The position numbers were made by a program, and so were the translations under genes. A stretch of 64,000 nt of DNA from Orientallactaga sibirica (lineage: Eukaryota > Chordata > Mammalia > Rodentia > Dipodidae): positions 642,501 through 706,500 of the forward strand of contig JAEOAD010001365.1 of assembly GCA_036365145.1 (NCBI GenBank). The letters run 5' to 3'. Of the stretch, positions 34,338-46,256 are shown one piece after another. Under the pieces are notes generated by a model. It was given only the letters and a program-made list of their open reading frames with translations. It was not told the DNA's origin and searched no databases. Numbering within the stretch: the stretch's first letter is position 1; each line of letters starts with the position of its first letter.

Positions 34338-36000
34338 GCTGGAGAGATAGCTTAACAATTAAGGCATTTGCCTGCAAAGCCAAAGGAACCAAGTTCAATT
34401 CCCCAGTACCCATGTAAAGCACAGGGTGGTGCACGTGTCTGGAGTTTGTTTGCAGTGGCTACAGGACCTGGCGAGCCCATTCTCTTTCTTCATATCTGCC
34501 TCTCTCTCTCAAATAAATAAGTAAAAAAATATACATATATATGCATGACCTTACCAGAGGGTGGTGGCACAGGCCTGTAATCCCAGCAGGCAGAGGCAGG
34601 AGGATTATATGTTCCAGGCTGGTCTGGGCTTTATGGCAGGACCCCTTCTGAAAAAAGGGGAGGAGGAAGACAAGGGTTGGAAATGTTCTCAATGGTAGAA
34701 CATAAGCAAGGTCTTGCAATCCATCCTCAGCCCTGCATAAAATCATTCTGGCCTGGGGAAGATGGCTCAGTGGTTAAAAAAGCTTGCTTGCAAACCGTGT
34801 TGGCTCAGATTCAATTCCCCAAGATCCAAGTCAAGCCAGATGTACAAAGTGTTACATGCATCTGGACTTTGTTTTCTTTTATTTATTTATTTATTTATTT
34901 ATTTTTATTATTATTATTGGTTTTTCGAGGTACAGACTCACTCTAGTCCAGGCTGAACTGGAATTCACTAGGTAGTCTCAGGATGGCTTTGAACTCATGG
35001 CCATCCTCCTACCTCTGCCTCCCGAGTGCTGGGATTAAAGGCATGTGCCACCATGCCCAGCTGCATCTGGAATTTGTTTGCAGTGAGAGGCCCTGGCATG
35101 CTCATACACTCCCTCCTTCTCCCTCAAATGAAAATATTTAAAAACAAAACAAATAAACCAAATTTTTCTCTGGATTCAAACGACATTTGTCCTATTCTTA
35201 GAACACTGTGGTCTTAAGAAAGTTGCCACAGGGTGTGGTGGCACACGCCTTTAATCCCAGCACTTGGGAGGCAGAAGTAGGAGGACTGCTGTGAGTTCCA
35301 GGCCACCCCGAGACTACATAGGGAATTCTAGGTCAGCCTGGGCTAGAGTGAAACCTTACCTTGAAAAACCAAAATAATAATAAGAAAAAAAGTTGCTTAA
35401 CCTCTGTCTCCATGTCCACATCTAAATAAAGATGATTAGAATGGTACCTACCGCTTTGGGTTGTAGGGTGTCAGTGCACAGACAACAGTCCAAGGACAGG
35501 CGTAATTATTGTCAACCCTATAGATATGGGGAGGGTTGGCTACCAATCCTGCCCAGCAAGGTCTTGCAAACCCTCTGATATGGAGGTGCTCCGAATGACA
35601 CAGACACAGCTCAGCGATCCCTCACTGTGGTCACATGTCTCCTTGTGGATCCCTTGCCTCCCACAGTCCTTGTCTGCTTCCCGCATAGCAAGCAAATGAT
35701 GTTTTTCTCACTACCCCTCCACCCATACCCACCAACCTTGTTTCCTGTTCCTCTTTCCTCTTAAATTGCTCTTTTTTCTTTTGTAAAAATCCATTTCTGG
35801 GCTGGAGAGATGTCTCAGTGGTTAAAGGTACTTGTTTGCAAAGCCTGATTGCTGGCCTGGATTCAGTTCCCCAGCACCCACATAAAGCCATATGCAAAAA
35901 GTGGTGCTAAGCATCTGAGGTTTATTTGTGATGCAAAGGTCCCTGGTGCACCCATACACGTGTATACACCCACACAAACAACATTTAAAAAGTCAATATC
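34338..36000. repeat. SINE cluster M (7 elements, one nested) plus MIR piece
   Basis: tRNA-type + 34,338-34,545; old B1-like + 34,553-34,660; ID-like + 34,671-34,745; tRNA-type + 34,752-35,140 interrupted by B1 - 34,875-35,062; B1 + 35,226-35,390; MIR-like + 35,395-35,510; tRNA-type variant + 35,797-36,000. Confidence 0.8.
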
Positions 36001-36001
36001 C

Positions 36002-36420
36002 TAGGCTGGGGGCGGCTCAGTGTGTAAAGTACTTGCTGGGCAAGTGCGATAACTCATGAGTTTTTTTTTTTTTTTTTTTTTTTTTTGGTTTTTCGAGGTA
36101 GGGTCTCACTCTAGTCCAGGCTGACCTGGAATTAACTATGTAGTCTCAGGGTGGCCTTGAACTCTCGGCAATCCTCCTACCTCTGCCTCCCGAGTGCTGG
36201 GATTAAAGGCGTGCGCCACCACGCCCGGCTTCATGAGTTTTTTTTACATGAGTTCAGATCCCCAGAACTCATGTAAAAAAGTGGTAGTGTGCTTCTGTAA
36301 TCCCAGTGTGCCCACTGTTAGATGGGAGGCAGAGGACAGGAGAATCCCCAGGAGCTCACAGACCAGCTATTTTGGAGAACTCAGTGGTGAACAACACAAG
36401 GGTCTTTCTCAGTTGGGCAT
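36002..36420 (+). repeat. B4-type (ID-B1 dimer) SINE interrupted by a B1
   Basis: The left end is ID-like (gctcagtgtgtaaagtactt), the right part B1-like. A minus-strand B1 (about 36,061-36,230) sits in it, flanked by tcatgagttttttt on both sides. Confidence 0.65.
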
Positions 36421-36450
36421 GGAGGTGCACTCTTCTTTATATATATATAA

Positions 36451-36960
36451 TTTTTAAAATTTTTATTTGAGTCAGAGAGAGAGAGAGAATGTGCACACCA
36501 GGGCTTCCAGCCACTGCAAATGAATTCCAGATGCATGTGCCACCTCATGCATCTGGTTTACATGAGTCCTGGGAAATCATACCTGGGTCCTTTGGCTTTG
36601 CAGGCAAGCGCCTTAACAGCTAAACCATCCCTCCAGCTCTGGTGGTGCACTCCTTTAATCCCAGCACTTGGGAGGGAGAGGTAGGAGGATTGCTGTGAGT
36701 TTAAGGCCACATTGAGACTACATAGTGAATTCCAGGTCAGCCTGGGCTAGAGTAAGAACCTACCTCGGAAAAAACAAACAAATAAACAAAAACCCAAATA
36801 GGGCTGGAGAGATGGCTTAGCAGTTAAGGTGCTTGCCTGCAAAGTCTAAGAACTCATGTTTGAATTTCCAGGTCCCACGTAGCCAGATGCACAGTGTGCA
36901 ATGTTGCACACATGCCACAAGGGAGTGCACATGTCTGGAGTTTGTTCACAGTATATGTGA
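36451..36960. repeat. SINE cluster N (3 elements)
   Basis: tRNA-type - 36,451-36,638; B1 + 36,639-36,800; long tRNA-type, 3'-truncated, + 36,801-36,958. Confidence 0.8.
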
Positions 36961-37480
36961 TATGTGTACTTGTGTTTATGTATGTGTGTGTGCACATACA
37001 TGTTTTCAGGTGTGTATGTGAGTGTGGAGGCCAGAGGACAACCTCAGGTGTCATTCCTCAGGTATGCTGTCTGCCTCATTTTGTCTCTCATTAGCCTAGA
37101 GCTCACTGATTAAAGTCGCTGGTCAGGGATCCCTGGGGACTCTCCTGTTTCTGCCTCCTCAGTACTGAGGTTACAGGTGCCCACCACTGTGCCCACATTT
37201 CCATGTGTTCTGGGCATTGAACCCAGGTCCTCATGCTTATGAGGCAAGCACTTTGCCAACTGAGCTAACTTCCTAGCTCAGTTTTATTTTGGGGGGGGGG
37301 ACAGGGTCTCATGTACCCCAGGCTGGCCTCTTGAACTTGTTATATCGCTGAGGATAACTTTGAACTTCTTATCCTCCTGCCTGTAATTCCCGGGGCCCCC
37401 TTTGACGCATTGCTGGACATTGAACCCAGGGTCTTGTGCGTGCTTGGTAAACACTGTATGAACTGAGCTGTACCCCAGCT
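36955..37480 (-). repeat. Two B4-type SINEs with a TG-rich tail
   Basis: Read on the minus strand, 37,275-36,955 begins ID-like, continues B1-like and ends gttgtcctctggcctccaca followed by a CA-rich tail, the B4 pattern as I remember it. A second, diverged ID-B1 dimer is at 37,281-37,480. Confidence 0.55.
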
Positions 37481-37643
37481 CTCCAGCATGTCTTTCTGCA
37501 GAGGAGTACAAATCTACACTTCATTTCTCCTTTGGTGCCCACAAAACAGACACTGTGATCACTGCTGTCTCTTCCATTTCACAGCTCAACTTGGAGGTGG
37601 TTCACACACCCACCTCCACAACCTTCCTGGACCCAGTCCTGGA

Positions 37644-37880
37644 GCTGGAGAAATGGTTCAGCTGTTAAAGGTACTTGCTTGCAAAGCCTGAAAGCCAGGG
37701 TTTGATTCCCCAGTACCCATGTAAAACAAGATGCACAAAGTGGTGCGTGCACCCAGAGTTCGTTTGCAGTGGTATGAGGCCGTGGTGGGTCCATACTCAC
37801 TCGTTGTCTCTCTCTTAAATACATACGTACATAAATACACATACATACATACATACATACATACATACATACATACATAC
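37644..37880 (+). repeat. tRNA-type SINE with CATA microsatellite tail
   Basis: Starts gctggagaaatggttcagct and ends in a CATA array (37,822-37,880). Confidence 0.85.
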
Positions 37881-38067
37881 ATGCCATTCTCTCCCTGTGC
37901 TCTGCTCCTGTCACCTATCTCCATCCCTCTCTGGTCCCATCTTCACATGCCAACCCTCTTTAACCCAGTACCCAGGGCCATGTTTCTTCTGCCTGGAGCT
38001 CTCCTCTGATTCCCAAATCCTCCTGTCATTTGGTTGTCATCTCTAAGAGGTGCTATGAACACCAGTC

Positions 38068-41000
38068 TTTTTTTTTTTTTTTCGTTTTTCTAGCCCAGAC
38101 TGACCTGGAATTCACCAGGCAGTCTCAAGGCAGAGTACCCTCGAACTCATGGTGATCCTCCTACCTCTGCCTCCCGAGTGCTGGGATTAAAGGTGTGGCC
38201 TACCACGCCCGGCTCTTTATAGACTTTAGTACAATATGAAATGACCTGGGGGTTTATTTAAATGTCTCAAGGCTGTGTTCCTAACGTCTGGAACTGAGCC
38301 AAGCACTCCATAGGAGCCTGTCTGGTACTAGCACCCCCTTGCCACTATCCTGGCACTGCAACCTTCGTGCAGACTTTGGGGCCGCAGCGCCTCCTCCTGG
38401 CTTTTTGTGGCCTTTTTGTTTGTTTGTTTGTTTGTTTTGTTTTTGGCTTTTTTCGTGTGTGGTTTTTCGAGGTAGAATCTTGTTCTAGCCCAGTTGACTC
38501 AGAATTCACTATGTATTTGTAATGAGAGACACAGAGAGAAAATGGGCACTCCAGGGACTCCAGTCACTGCAATCGAATTCCAAACACATGTGCCCCCTTG
38601 TGCATCTGGCTTGGTCCTAGGGGGTCCTTTGGCTTTGCAGGCAAGCACCTTAACTGCTAAGCCATCTCTCCAGCCCCTCCCCTCTTTTTGAGGTAGAGTC
38701 TCATTTGTAGCCCAGGCTGACCTGGAATTCACTGTGTAGTCTCAGGGTGGCCTCGAACTCATGGAGATCCTCCTACTTCTGCCTCCCAAGTGCTGGGACT
38801 AAAGGCGTGCACCACCATGCTTGGCGCTGTTTTATTTTTTTAATTAATTAATTTATTTTCAAGCAGGAAGAGATAGAAGAAGAGAGATAGACAGAGAGAA
38901 TGGGTGCACCAGGGCCTCCAGCTTCTGCAACCAACTCCAGATGCATGTGCCATTTTGTGCATCTGGCTTTATGTGGGTTTTGGGGAATCGAACATGGGTC
39001 CTTTGACTGCTGGCAAGTGCCTTAACTGCTAAGCCATCTCTCCAGCCCATTTTCTTTTCTTTTCTTTTTTGAGATAGCATCTCATGTAGCTGGCCTGGAA
39101 CTTTGTACGCTACTGAACTCCTAATCCTCTTATTTCCCAAGGCCAGAGACTACAAGTGTGCACCACAAAAGCAAGCTAAAACTTAATTTTTTTTTCTTTT
39201 TTGGTTTTTCGATTATTTGAGGAAGGATCTCACTCTAACTCGGACTGACCCGAAATTTACTATGTAGTCTCAGGGTGGCCTCGAACTCATGGCTGTCTTC
39301 CTACTTCTGCATCCCGAGTGCTGAGATAAAGGATTATGCCACCACGCCTGGCAAAACGTTGAAATTTTGATGCTCCTGTTTCAGTCTCACAAGTGCTGGG
39401 ATTAAAGGCTCAGCTCTACAAAGGAGCCTATGATTCTGCGGTCCAGGGAGGCAAATCTGGTGCCCAAATCCTGGTTAGGGTGGGACTAGTGTCTCCTCTG
39501 ATTGTCCTCAGGTTTTGTGGATGTTTGGGATGGCTTCTGGTCCCAGGACTTGTAAATGTCCTCTGCTGGACAAAGACTGAGTCACAGCGTCCTCTGGTGG
39601 TCACTCCCTTAGATTTCAGGTTGAGGGGAATTGGCCAAATGTTGACTGCTTTCTGGGATCAATTGGTCTCTAACTCTTTTTTGTTTTGTTTTGTTTTTCG
39701 AGATAGGGACTCTAGCTCAGGCTGACCTGGAATTCACTCTGTAGTTTCAGGGTGCACAACTGACCCACTTGCTGTCTCCACTAGCTGAGCCTATGCCTCC
39801 GAGCTGCACAGCAGGGAAAGCATGTAGCATGAGGAGTAACTGGTGTATATATATATGTATATATATATATTGGTTTTTCGAGGTAGGGTCTCACTCTATC
39901 CCAGACTGACCTGGAATTCACTATGTAGTCTCAGGGTGGCCTCGAACTCACAGCGATCCTCCTACCTCTGCCTCCAGAGTGCTGGGATTAAAGGTGTGCT
40001 CCATCATGCCTGGCTCCTAACTGGTACTTTGTGTTTTTTTTGGTCTTTTGAGGTAGGGTCTCCCTCTAGCCCAGGCTGACCTGGAATTCACTATATAATC
40101 TCAGGGTGGCCTTGAACTCTCAGTGATCCTCCTACCACTGTCTCCAGAGTGCTGGCATTAAAGGCGTGCGCCACTGCACCTGGCCTAACTGGTATTTTTT
40201 ATTCATTCAATAAATAACTTGGAGCACCTGCTGTTTGTCAAACTCTGTTTTAGGCACTGGGAACATAGATGTGGATTGGGACCACACATAAAGTCAGTAA
40301 TTTTTTTCCGGAGGCAGGATCTCATTCTAGCCCAGGCTGATCTGGAACTCACTCTGTGGCCCCAGACTAGCCTTGATCTCACAATCCTACCTCCGCTTCG
40401 AGTTCTGGGACTAAAGGCATGTGCCACTATGCTTAGTTTCTAAAGTCAGCCTACCATTCCTGAAGCCTTGGGTTCAATCTCCAGTACTACAGTTTACACA
40501 AGTGCGATAACAGGATTTGCTGAGGGTGTGACATGCTGGTGAGAAAGAAGAGTCAGGATGATGGATGGCTCTTAGAACAAAATCCATTTTTTCCCACACT
40601 GATCTACAAGGCTCTACACAATCTGGGTTCTTGCTCTCTCCCCAACCTTATTCCCTTTTCCACTCTCCTCTGCTTACACTAGCTTTCTCATGGACCATTA
40701 TCTATTTATTTGTTTTGGTTTTCTGAGGTAGAGTCTCTCTCTAGCCCAGGCTAACCTGGAATTCACTATATAGTCCCAGGCTGGCCTTGAACTCATGGCG
40801 ATCCTCCTACACCAGCCTCCTAAGTGCTGGGATTAAGGTATGTGCCACCGCGCCCGGTTCTCCCTGACCTTTGACAGGCCAACATCATCTCTACTCTAGG
40901 GTCTTTGCACATGAAGATCCCTGGGTCTAAGTCTGCTAGGTAATGCAGATCTACTAACCTCTCAAATCTCAGATCAAGACACTCCTCACAAAAGCTATTC

Positions 41001-41186
41001 TGTTTCCAAATGAATCTTTTCTCTTCTCTTCTTCCCTTCCCTTTACTTCTTTTTGTTTTGTTTTTCGAGGTAGGGTCTCACTGTAGCCCAGGCTGACCTG
41101 GAATTCACTCTGTAGGCTCAGGGTGGTCCTCCTACATCTGTCTCCCAAATGCTGGGATTAAAGGAGTGCGCCATCATGCCTGGCCT
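38068..41186 (-). repeat. SINE cluster O (about 14 elements, all minus)
   Basis: B1 38,068-38,213; B1 38,460-38,513 cut by tRNA-type 38,515-38,676; B1 38,681-38,826; tRNA-type 38,833-39,048; old B1-like 39,051-39,168; B1 39,187-39,353; B1 scrap 39,368-39,410; B1 39,680-39,755 (cut); B1 39,867-40,015 with TA-rich tail; B1 40,033-40,186; old B1 40,300-40,438; B1 40,710-40,857; B1 41,052-41,186. An L2/MIR-like piece is at 40,199-40,290. Confidence 0.8.
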
Positions 41187-41272
41187 ATTTTATTATTTTC
41201 TCTATAACATTTATCACTCTGAGACGTTTTCCATTATTTTCATGTTTATTCTGTCTTCACTACAGTGTTAAC

Positions 41273-41500
41273 TTTTTTTTTTTTTTTTTTGAGCTGGCTC
41301 TCATTATATAGCCTAACCTGGCCTTGAACTCCTGGTCTTCCTGCCTCAGCCTCGCAGTAGCTGGAATTACAGGCTGGTGTAAACAAGCTAGGTTTAGAAT
41401 ATTAACTTCTTGAGAGTGGGGACGTCGTCTTTCCCATTGCTACATTCCCAGTGCCTAGGAAAGTGTCTGTCACATAACAGATTTTCAATAAATGAACAAA
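41273..41500. repeat. Old B1-like SINE and L2 3' end before the DPF1 CpG island
   Basis: Old B1-like on minus at 41,273-41,390, then an L2-like 3' end on plus (41,403-41,500) recognisable by the gtgcctaggaaagtgtctgt and aataaatgaac words. Confidence 0.5.
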
Positions 41501-41970
41501 GACATTGGCTAACCCCTGTGCTTGTCCACCGACTGGGACTGGCTTGCACCAAGACAAGAGCAAGCGCAGGATACTCAGCAGACCCAGGGGCCATTCACAG
41601 ACCCTGGGGAGACCCAGAAGCTGAGGACTACCGCGGTGCCGGGAGGTGTACAGAGCCCCGGCTGCGAACCAAACACCCCAGGATGGGTGAGAATGATGCT
41701 CCGGGGGCGCCCCGCCCAGTATCCCTAGCAACCAATGGGTGGGCGGTCCTCCCGACGCCCCCTGGGACGTGTAGTCCCGGCAGGGGCGCCCTCGGGCGCC
41801 GCCGCGCGCCCCTCGACTGCACGTCCCGTGGTGCGCCGGGAGGCGCGGGGATTGGCCGAGGCCCGCCCCCGGCCCGCCCCGCTCCGCTCGCGCCGCAGCC
41901 CCGAGAATGAATGAAATCGTAGCGCGCTGGGCGGCAGAGCGGGCGGCGCAGGTCGGCTCGGGCCCGTGCG

Positions 41971-41996
41971 CGGCGGCGGCGGCGGCGGCGGCGGCG
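41971..41996 (+). repeat. CGG/GGC trinucleotide repeat upstream of DPF1 exon 1a start
   Basis: About 8.7 uninterrupted CGG units lie 34 bases before the DPF1 start codon at 42,030. In the frame of that start codon the repeat reads GCG (alanine). Confidence 0.95.
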
Positions 41997-42029
41997 CCCC
42001 GGGCAGGAGGCGGCCCGGCCGAGCGGGCC

Positions 42030-42061
42030 ATGGCCACCGCCATTCAGAACCCGCTCAAGTC
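42030..42061 (+). CDS. DPF1: DPF1 first coding exon 1a
   Basis: Encodes [10 protein letters not shown] plus two bases of the next codon; the donor is GTGAGT at 42,062. Matches the rodent N terminus as I know it. The frame is open upstream to an ATG at 41,907, which would add 41 residues including nine alanines; the ATG at 42,030 (GCCATGG) is the better context and matches the family. Confidence 0.93.
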
Positions 42062-45000
42062 GTGAGTGTCCCCGCCGTCCCCGCCCCGGCCCGGACCCCT
42101 CCCCGGGAGCCCTGCCTTCCCGCGCCTCCCTGGGGCCCCGGAGGGCCGCCGCGCGCCGACTGGAGTTGAATGGGGACCCCCGCGCGCCCCTCGACTTTCC
42201 ACCCCAGGCCCCGTGGGGTTGGGGACCGGAGCCCTTTCGGGGTCGCCTCTTCTTTGTCGCTGTCACTGAAGGAATGTGGTGCGGGCAGGGGTGGCGGAGG
42301 CCGTTTCCCCACCCAGCGTGGGGGCAGGGGCTTCCTTCCTCTCCCCACGCCCGCTCCTCGGGGTCCCCAAGCGCCCGCCGGCGGGGCAAGTCCCGACCTC
42401 GGTCCCCACGGTCTCCCGCGCCCGCCTTCCGCGCACCGCGGCGCCTTTCTCTTCCTCCGGCGCCGGCAGCTGAGACGCCGGGGTGTCGGTCCGCATCCCC
42501 GCTGTCTCCGTCGTCCCTCCCCGGGCGTCCCGACCTCGACGTCCTCACGCCTCCGTCACCCCGGCCGCGGCACCCTCCCTCCCTCCCTCCCTCCCTCCGC
42601 CCGCCTGACCTGGGCATCCTTCACCCCCGGAGCCGCGGGGCCTCTCCGGGGATCCCCTTCCTCTCTGCCGTCTGTCTGCTCTCCTCGGCTCGCTAGCCTC
42701 CTCCCGGCCCGGCGGCTGGGCACCCGGACGCCAGGTCCCTCCCTCCCCCGTGCTGCCCCTCAGGGTTTCTCCTTCTCGCCTGTTCCCGACCCCTCCATCT
42801 CCCCGTCTTGACTCGGTCTTCGGGATCCCGGACTCCCGGGTCCTGGCGCTCCCCACCCCCTTTCCCAGGCGCTGTCAATGGGCTCCGAGTGACAGGCGCG
42901 CGGCCGCTCCCTCCCTTCTCCCCTCCTTCCCTCCCTTCTCCCCTCCTTCCCTCCCTTCTCCCCTCCTTCCCTCCCTTCTCCCCTCCCTCCTTCCTTCCCC
43001 TCCCTCCCGGCAGGCCAGAGCAGCACTCCCCTCCCCCTCCCGGGCCCCGCGGAGGAGGCGGAGGGTGTGCGCCCGCCGCGCTGCACAAAGGGGCCGGGGC
43101 GACCTCCTCACTTCCTCTCACCCCGTGTTGCCTTGACCTTGAGCTTGGAGAGCCGAGGTTGGGGTGTGTGTGTTGGGGGGACAGCGGTGCCCTTCCCCCA
43201 GTCGCTTCTGTTTTCTGGGATGGGGGTGGGAGTTGGGAGGGGCGGGGACTTACAGACTGGAGCCTACACGTGTGGCCTTTCTGTGAGCAGAGGGCAAGGA
43301 CAGGGTGTCTGGGACCTGGGTTGGTGATGGTGACACATCTGTTTCTCTCTCACCCTCAATCCCACACATAGAGATCTGCCCTGAAGGGGTGAATCCTCAA
43401 ATCAATGGAACTTGGATGCGTCCCTGGCTGTGACCCAGTCAGACCCCTTAGAGAAAGGGTGTGCGCTTGCTGCAGGGGCCTAGAAGGCCTAGCCAGTCAG
43501 AGGAAGCATACTAGTATCCCTCCCTTTGGTCATCTCCCAAGAAGTCGCTGAGTTGAAGTCTGTACCTCTTTCTCCTAAAGAATGCCACAGGGTCAAACAC
43601 CTTTGGGAGCGTGAGCCCATTGGGACAACCTGCCCGAATTCACACCTGACTTGAGGCATTAACTTTCCCGGTTGAGTGTCAGTGTCACCATCACTGACAC
43701 TTAACATATCTATTTATTGGTTTTTTGAGGTAGGGTCTCCCTCTTGCCCAGGCTTACCTAGAATTCATTATGTAGTCTCAGGCTGGTCTTGAACTCACAG
43801 AGATCCTCTTACCTCTGCCTCCCGAGTTCTGGTATTAATGGCGTGTACCACCATGCCTGGCTATTTTTAGCTTTTTTAAAAAAATATGTTTTATTTATTT
43901 ATTTCAAAGAGAGAGAGAGAGGGAGGGAGGGAGAGAATGGGCACTCCAGGGCCTCCAGCCACTGCAAATGAACTCCAGATGCATGTGCCCTCTTGTACAT
44001 CTGGCTTACGTGGGTACTGGGGAATCGAGCCTCGAACCGGGGATCTTAGGCTTCACAGGCAAGTGCTTAACCCCTAAGCCATCTCTCCAGCCCTTGTTGT
44101 TTTTTGTTTTTCGAGGTAGAGTCTCACTCTAGCTCAGGCTGACCTGGAATTCACTCTGTATACTCAGAGTAGCCTTGAACTCATGGTGATCCTCCTATCT
44201 CTGCCTCCCGAGTGCTGGGATTAAAGGCGTGGGCCACCACGCCCGGCCTTATTTTTAGCTTTCTAAAAAACATTTTGGCAGCCTAGGCTAGAGTGAGACC
44301 TTACCTCCAAATCCACCACCCCCCAAAAATACAAAAGGCCATTTTGGGCTGGAGTGATGGCTTAGTAGTTAAGGCACTTGCCTGCAAAGCCATAGGACCC
44401 AGGCTCAGTTCTTTAGGACCCAGGTAAGCCAGATGTACAAGGTGGCATAAGCGTCTGGAGTTTGATTACAGTGGCTGGAGGCCCTGGGGTGCCTCTCTCT
44501 CTCTCACTCTCATTCTCTTGCATTAGGAAGGGGGGGGGGCTGGAGAGATGGCTTAGTGGTTAAGGCGCTTGCCTGCTAAGCCTAAGAACCCGGTTCCAAT
44601 CTCCAGGTCCCACATTTAGCCAGATGCAAAGTGACGCAAGGACGCAATGCTGCACTTGACCACAAGGGGGCGCACACATCTGGATTTCGTTCTCAGCAGC
44701 TGAGAGACTGCTGGTGCGCTCATCTCTGTCTCCCTCTCTGTGTCTCTCTCCAAAAATAAAATAATAAAAAAATTTTTAAAGGCCAGTCTTTTGGGCTTGC
44801 CTCAAAAAAAAAATCAACCCCCCAAACTATTTTATTTATGTATTTGCAAGGAGAGAGAAAGGGAAAGAAAGAAAAGAAAGAGGAAAGAAAGAACAAAAGA
44901 GTGTGCCAGGGCCTCTTGCCACTGCAAAGGAACTCCAGACACATGTGCTACTTTATGCAGCTAGCTTTACATGGGTATAGGAAGTTGAACCCATGCCAGC

Positions 45001-45495
45001 AGACTTTGCAAGTGCCTTTAATTGTTGAGCCGTCTTTCCAGCCCCTATTTTTTTTTTAAGTTTTTAAATTTATTTTTATTTTTATTGTTATTTTGGTTTT
45101 TCGAGGTAGGGTCTCACTTCTAGCCCAGGCTGACCAGGAATTCACTCTGTAGTCTCAGGTCCATGAGAGAAGTATGGGAGCAAGAGGAGGGTGTATTGTG
45201 ATCTGGAGGATGGTGGAGGTTAGAGAGGAAGATGTCAAGGACACCCTCTGAGCTGGGTCTGGAATAAGGCATTTTGTGAATAAGGTCGGATGGCTACTAT
45301 AAAGGGCCTGGAGATGAGAGTTAGCAAGAGTGTATCAGAATCTTTTACTTAATCCCCTTGTCACTATTTTGGGTTGTAGATGAATCAAACACTCACTTTT
45401 GGATAGGGGAAGGACAAGTCAAGACTTTGGTGGGTGGCCAGACCTTTGTGGAAGGGATCTACGTCTAAACTAAACTTGTGTGGTGTATGCATGGT

Positions 45496-45559
<64 letters not shown>

Positions 45560-45691
45560 AACTTGGGAGGCCTCCAGTGGGTCTCTCACAGTAATAGTCT
45601 GGAGGGCCCCCTGCTGGATAAGTAAGTATTTATGAGTATGTTAATTCATTCAGCCACTCGAATCAGAATGCTAAGTCTCAAGAGGGTGGAG

Positions 45692-45737
<46 letters not shown>

Positions 45738-46219
45738 TTCAGTAGGTCAACTCATTCTCTGGAGATCCTTTAGGGTTGGATGTGTATGGGTGACAGTGAC
45801 AGACAAAAGGATGTAATGGTTGCTTTGAGGATGAACAAGTGGGTACATGAATCTTCTCTCAGTCCCACTTTCAAATAGTGACCAGGGGCTGAGGCTATGT
45901 ACAGTCACCTCTCAAAACCTCAGACGCCTCATCTGGAAAATGAGGGTAATAATTGTTTCACCTTGCAGAGATAAGCACACGATGGATGCTCAGCGTTCAT
46001 TCAACAAGCATCTACTATGTGCAGGCATTATCCTTTCTCATAGGAGCATCAGTACTTTACATCTCAGTACATGTCAGATAGTCTGTATCTTCTCTGTGGA
46101 ATAAGTGACTTTACTGAGTTTAGGTCCTGTTTATTCATTTTGATCTGCGATTGAGCTCAGGGTCTCTTGAAAACTTTATTTTTAAAAAAATATATTTTAT
46201 TTATTTGAGAGAGAAAGGC

Positions 46220-46256
<37 letters not shown>

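Larger units (their letters stand above)
31674..41600. other. Intergenic region PPP1R14A to DPF1
   Basis: Starts with the PPP1R14A 3' UTR. From 32,266 to 41,186 it is mostly SINEs, with B4-type repeats at 36,002-37,480 and MIR/L2 fragments. Non-repeat patches are 31,740-32,260, 32,840-33,540, 33,940-34,130, 35,510-35,790, 37,880-38,060, 38,215-38,400 and 40,440-40,700. No coding exon or RNA gene was recognised. Confidence 0.7.
41600..43110 (+). promoter_or_regulatory. DPF1: CpG island and upstream promoter (1a) of DPF1
   Basis: This is the strongest CpG island of the window. Before the start codon are a CCAAT box (41,732-41,736), an inverted CCAAT (41,851-41,855), several GC boxes (41,861-41,882), a ZNF143-like word GGGACGTGTAGT (41,764-41,775, reverse of ACTACANNTCCC) and a weaker one at 41,816-41,827. 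A (CGG)n tract of 26 bases lies at 41,971-41,996, probably in the 5' UTR. No TATA box was seen. Confidence 0.75.

Noticed and set aside
41628..42617. A 329-codon open frame on the minus strand across the DPF1 CpG island
   Set aside because: Arg/Gly/Pro-rich composition, no recognisable domain, and it overlaps DPF1 exon 1a and its promoter. Stop codons are rare in such GC-rich DNA.
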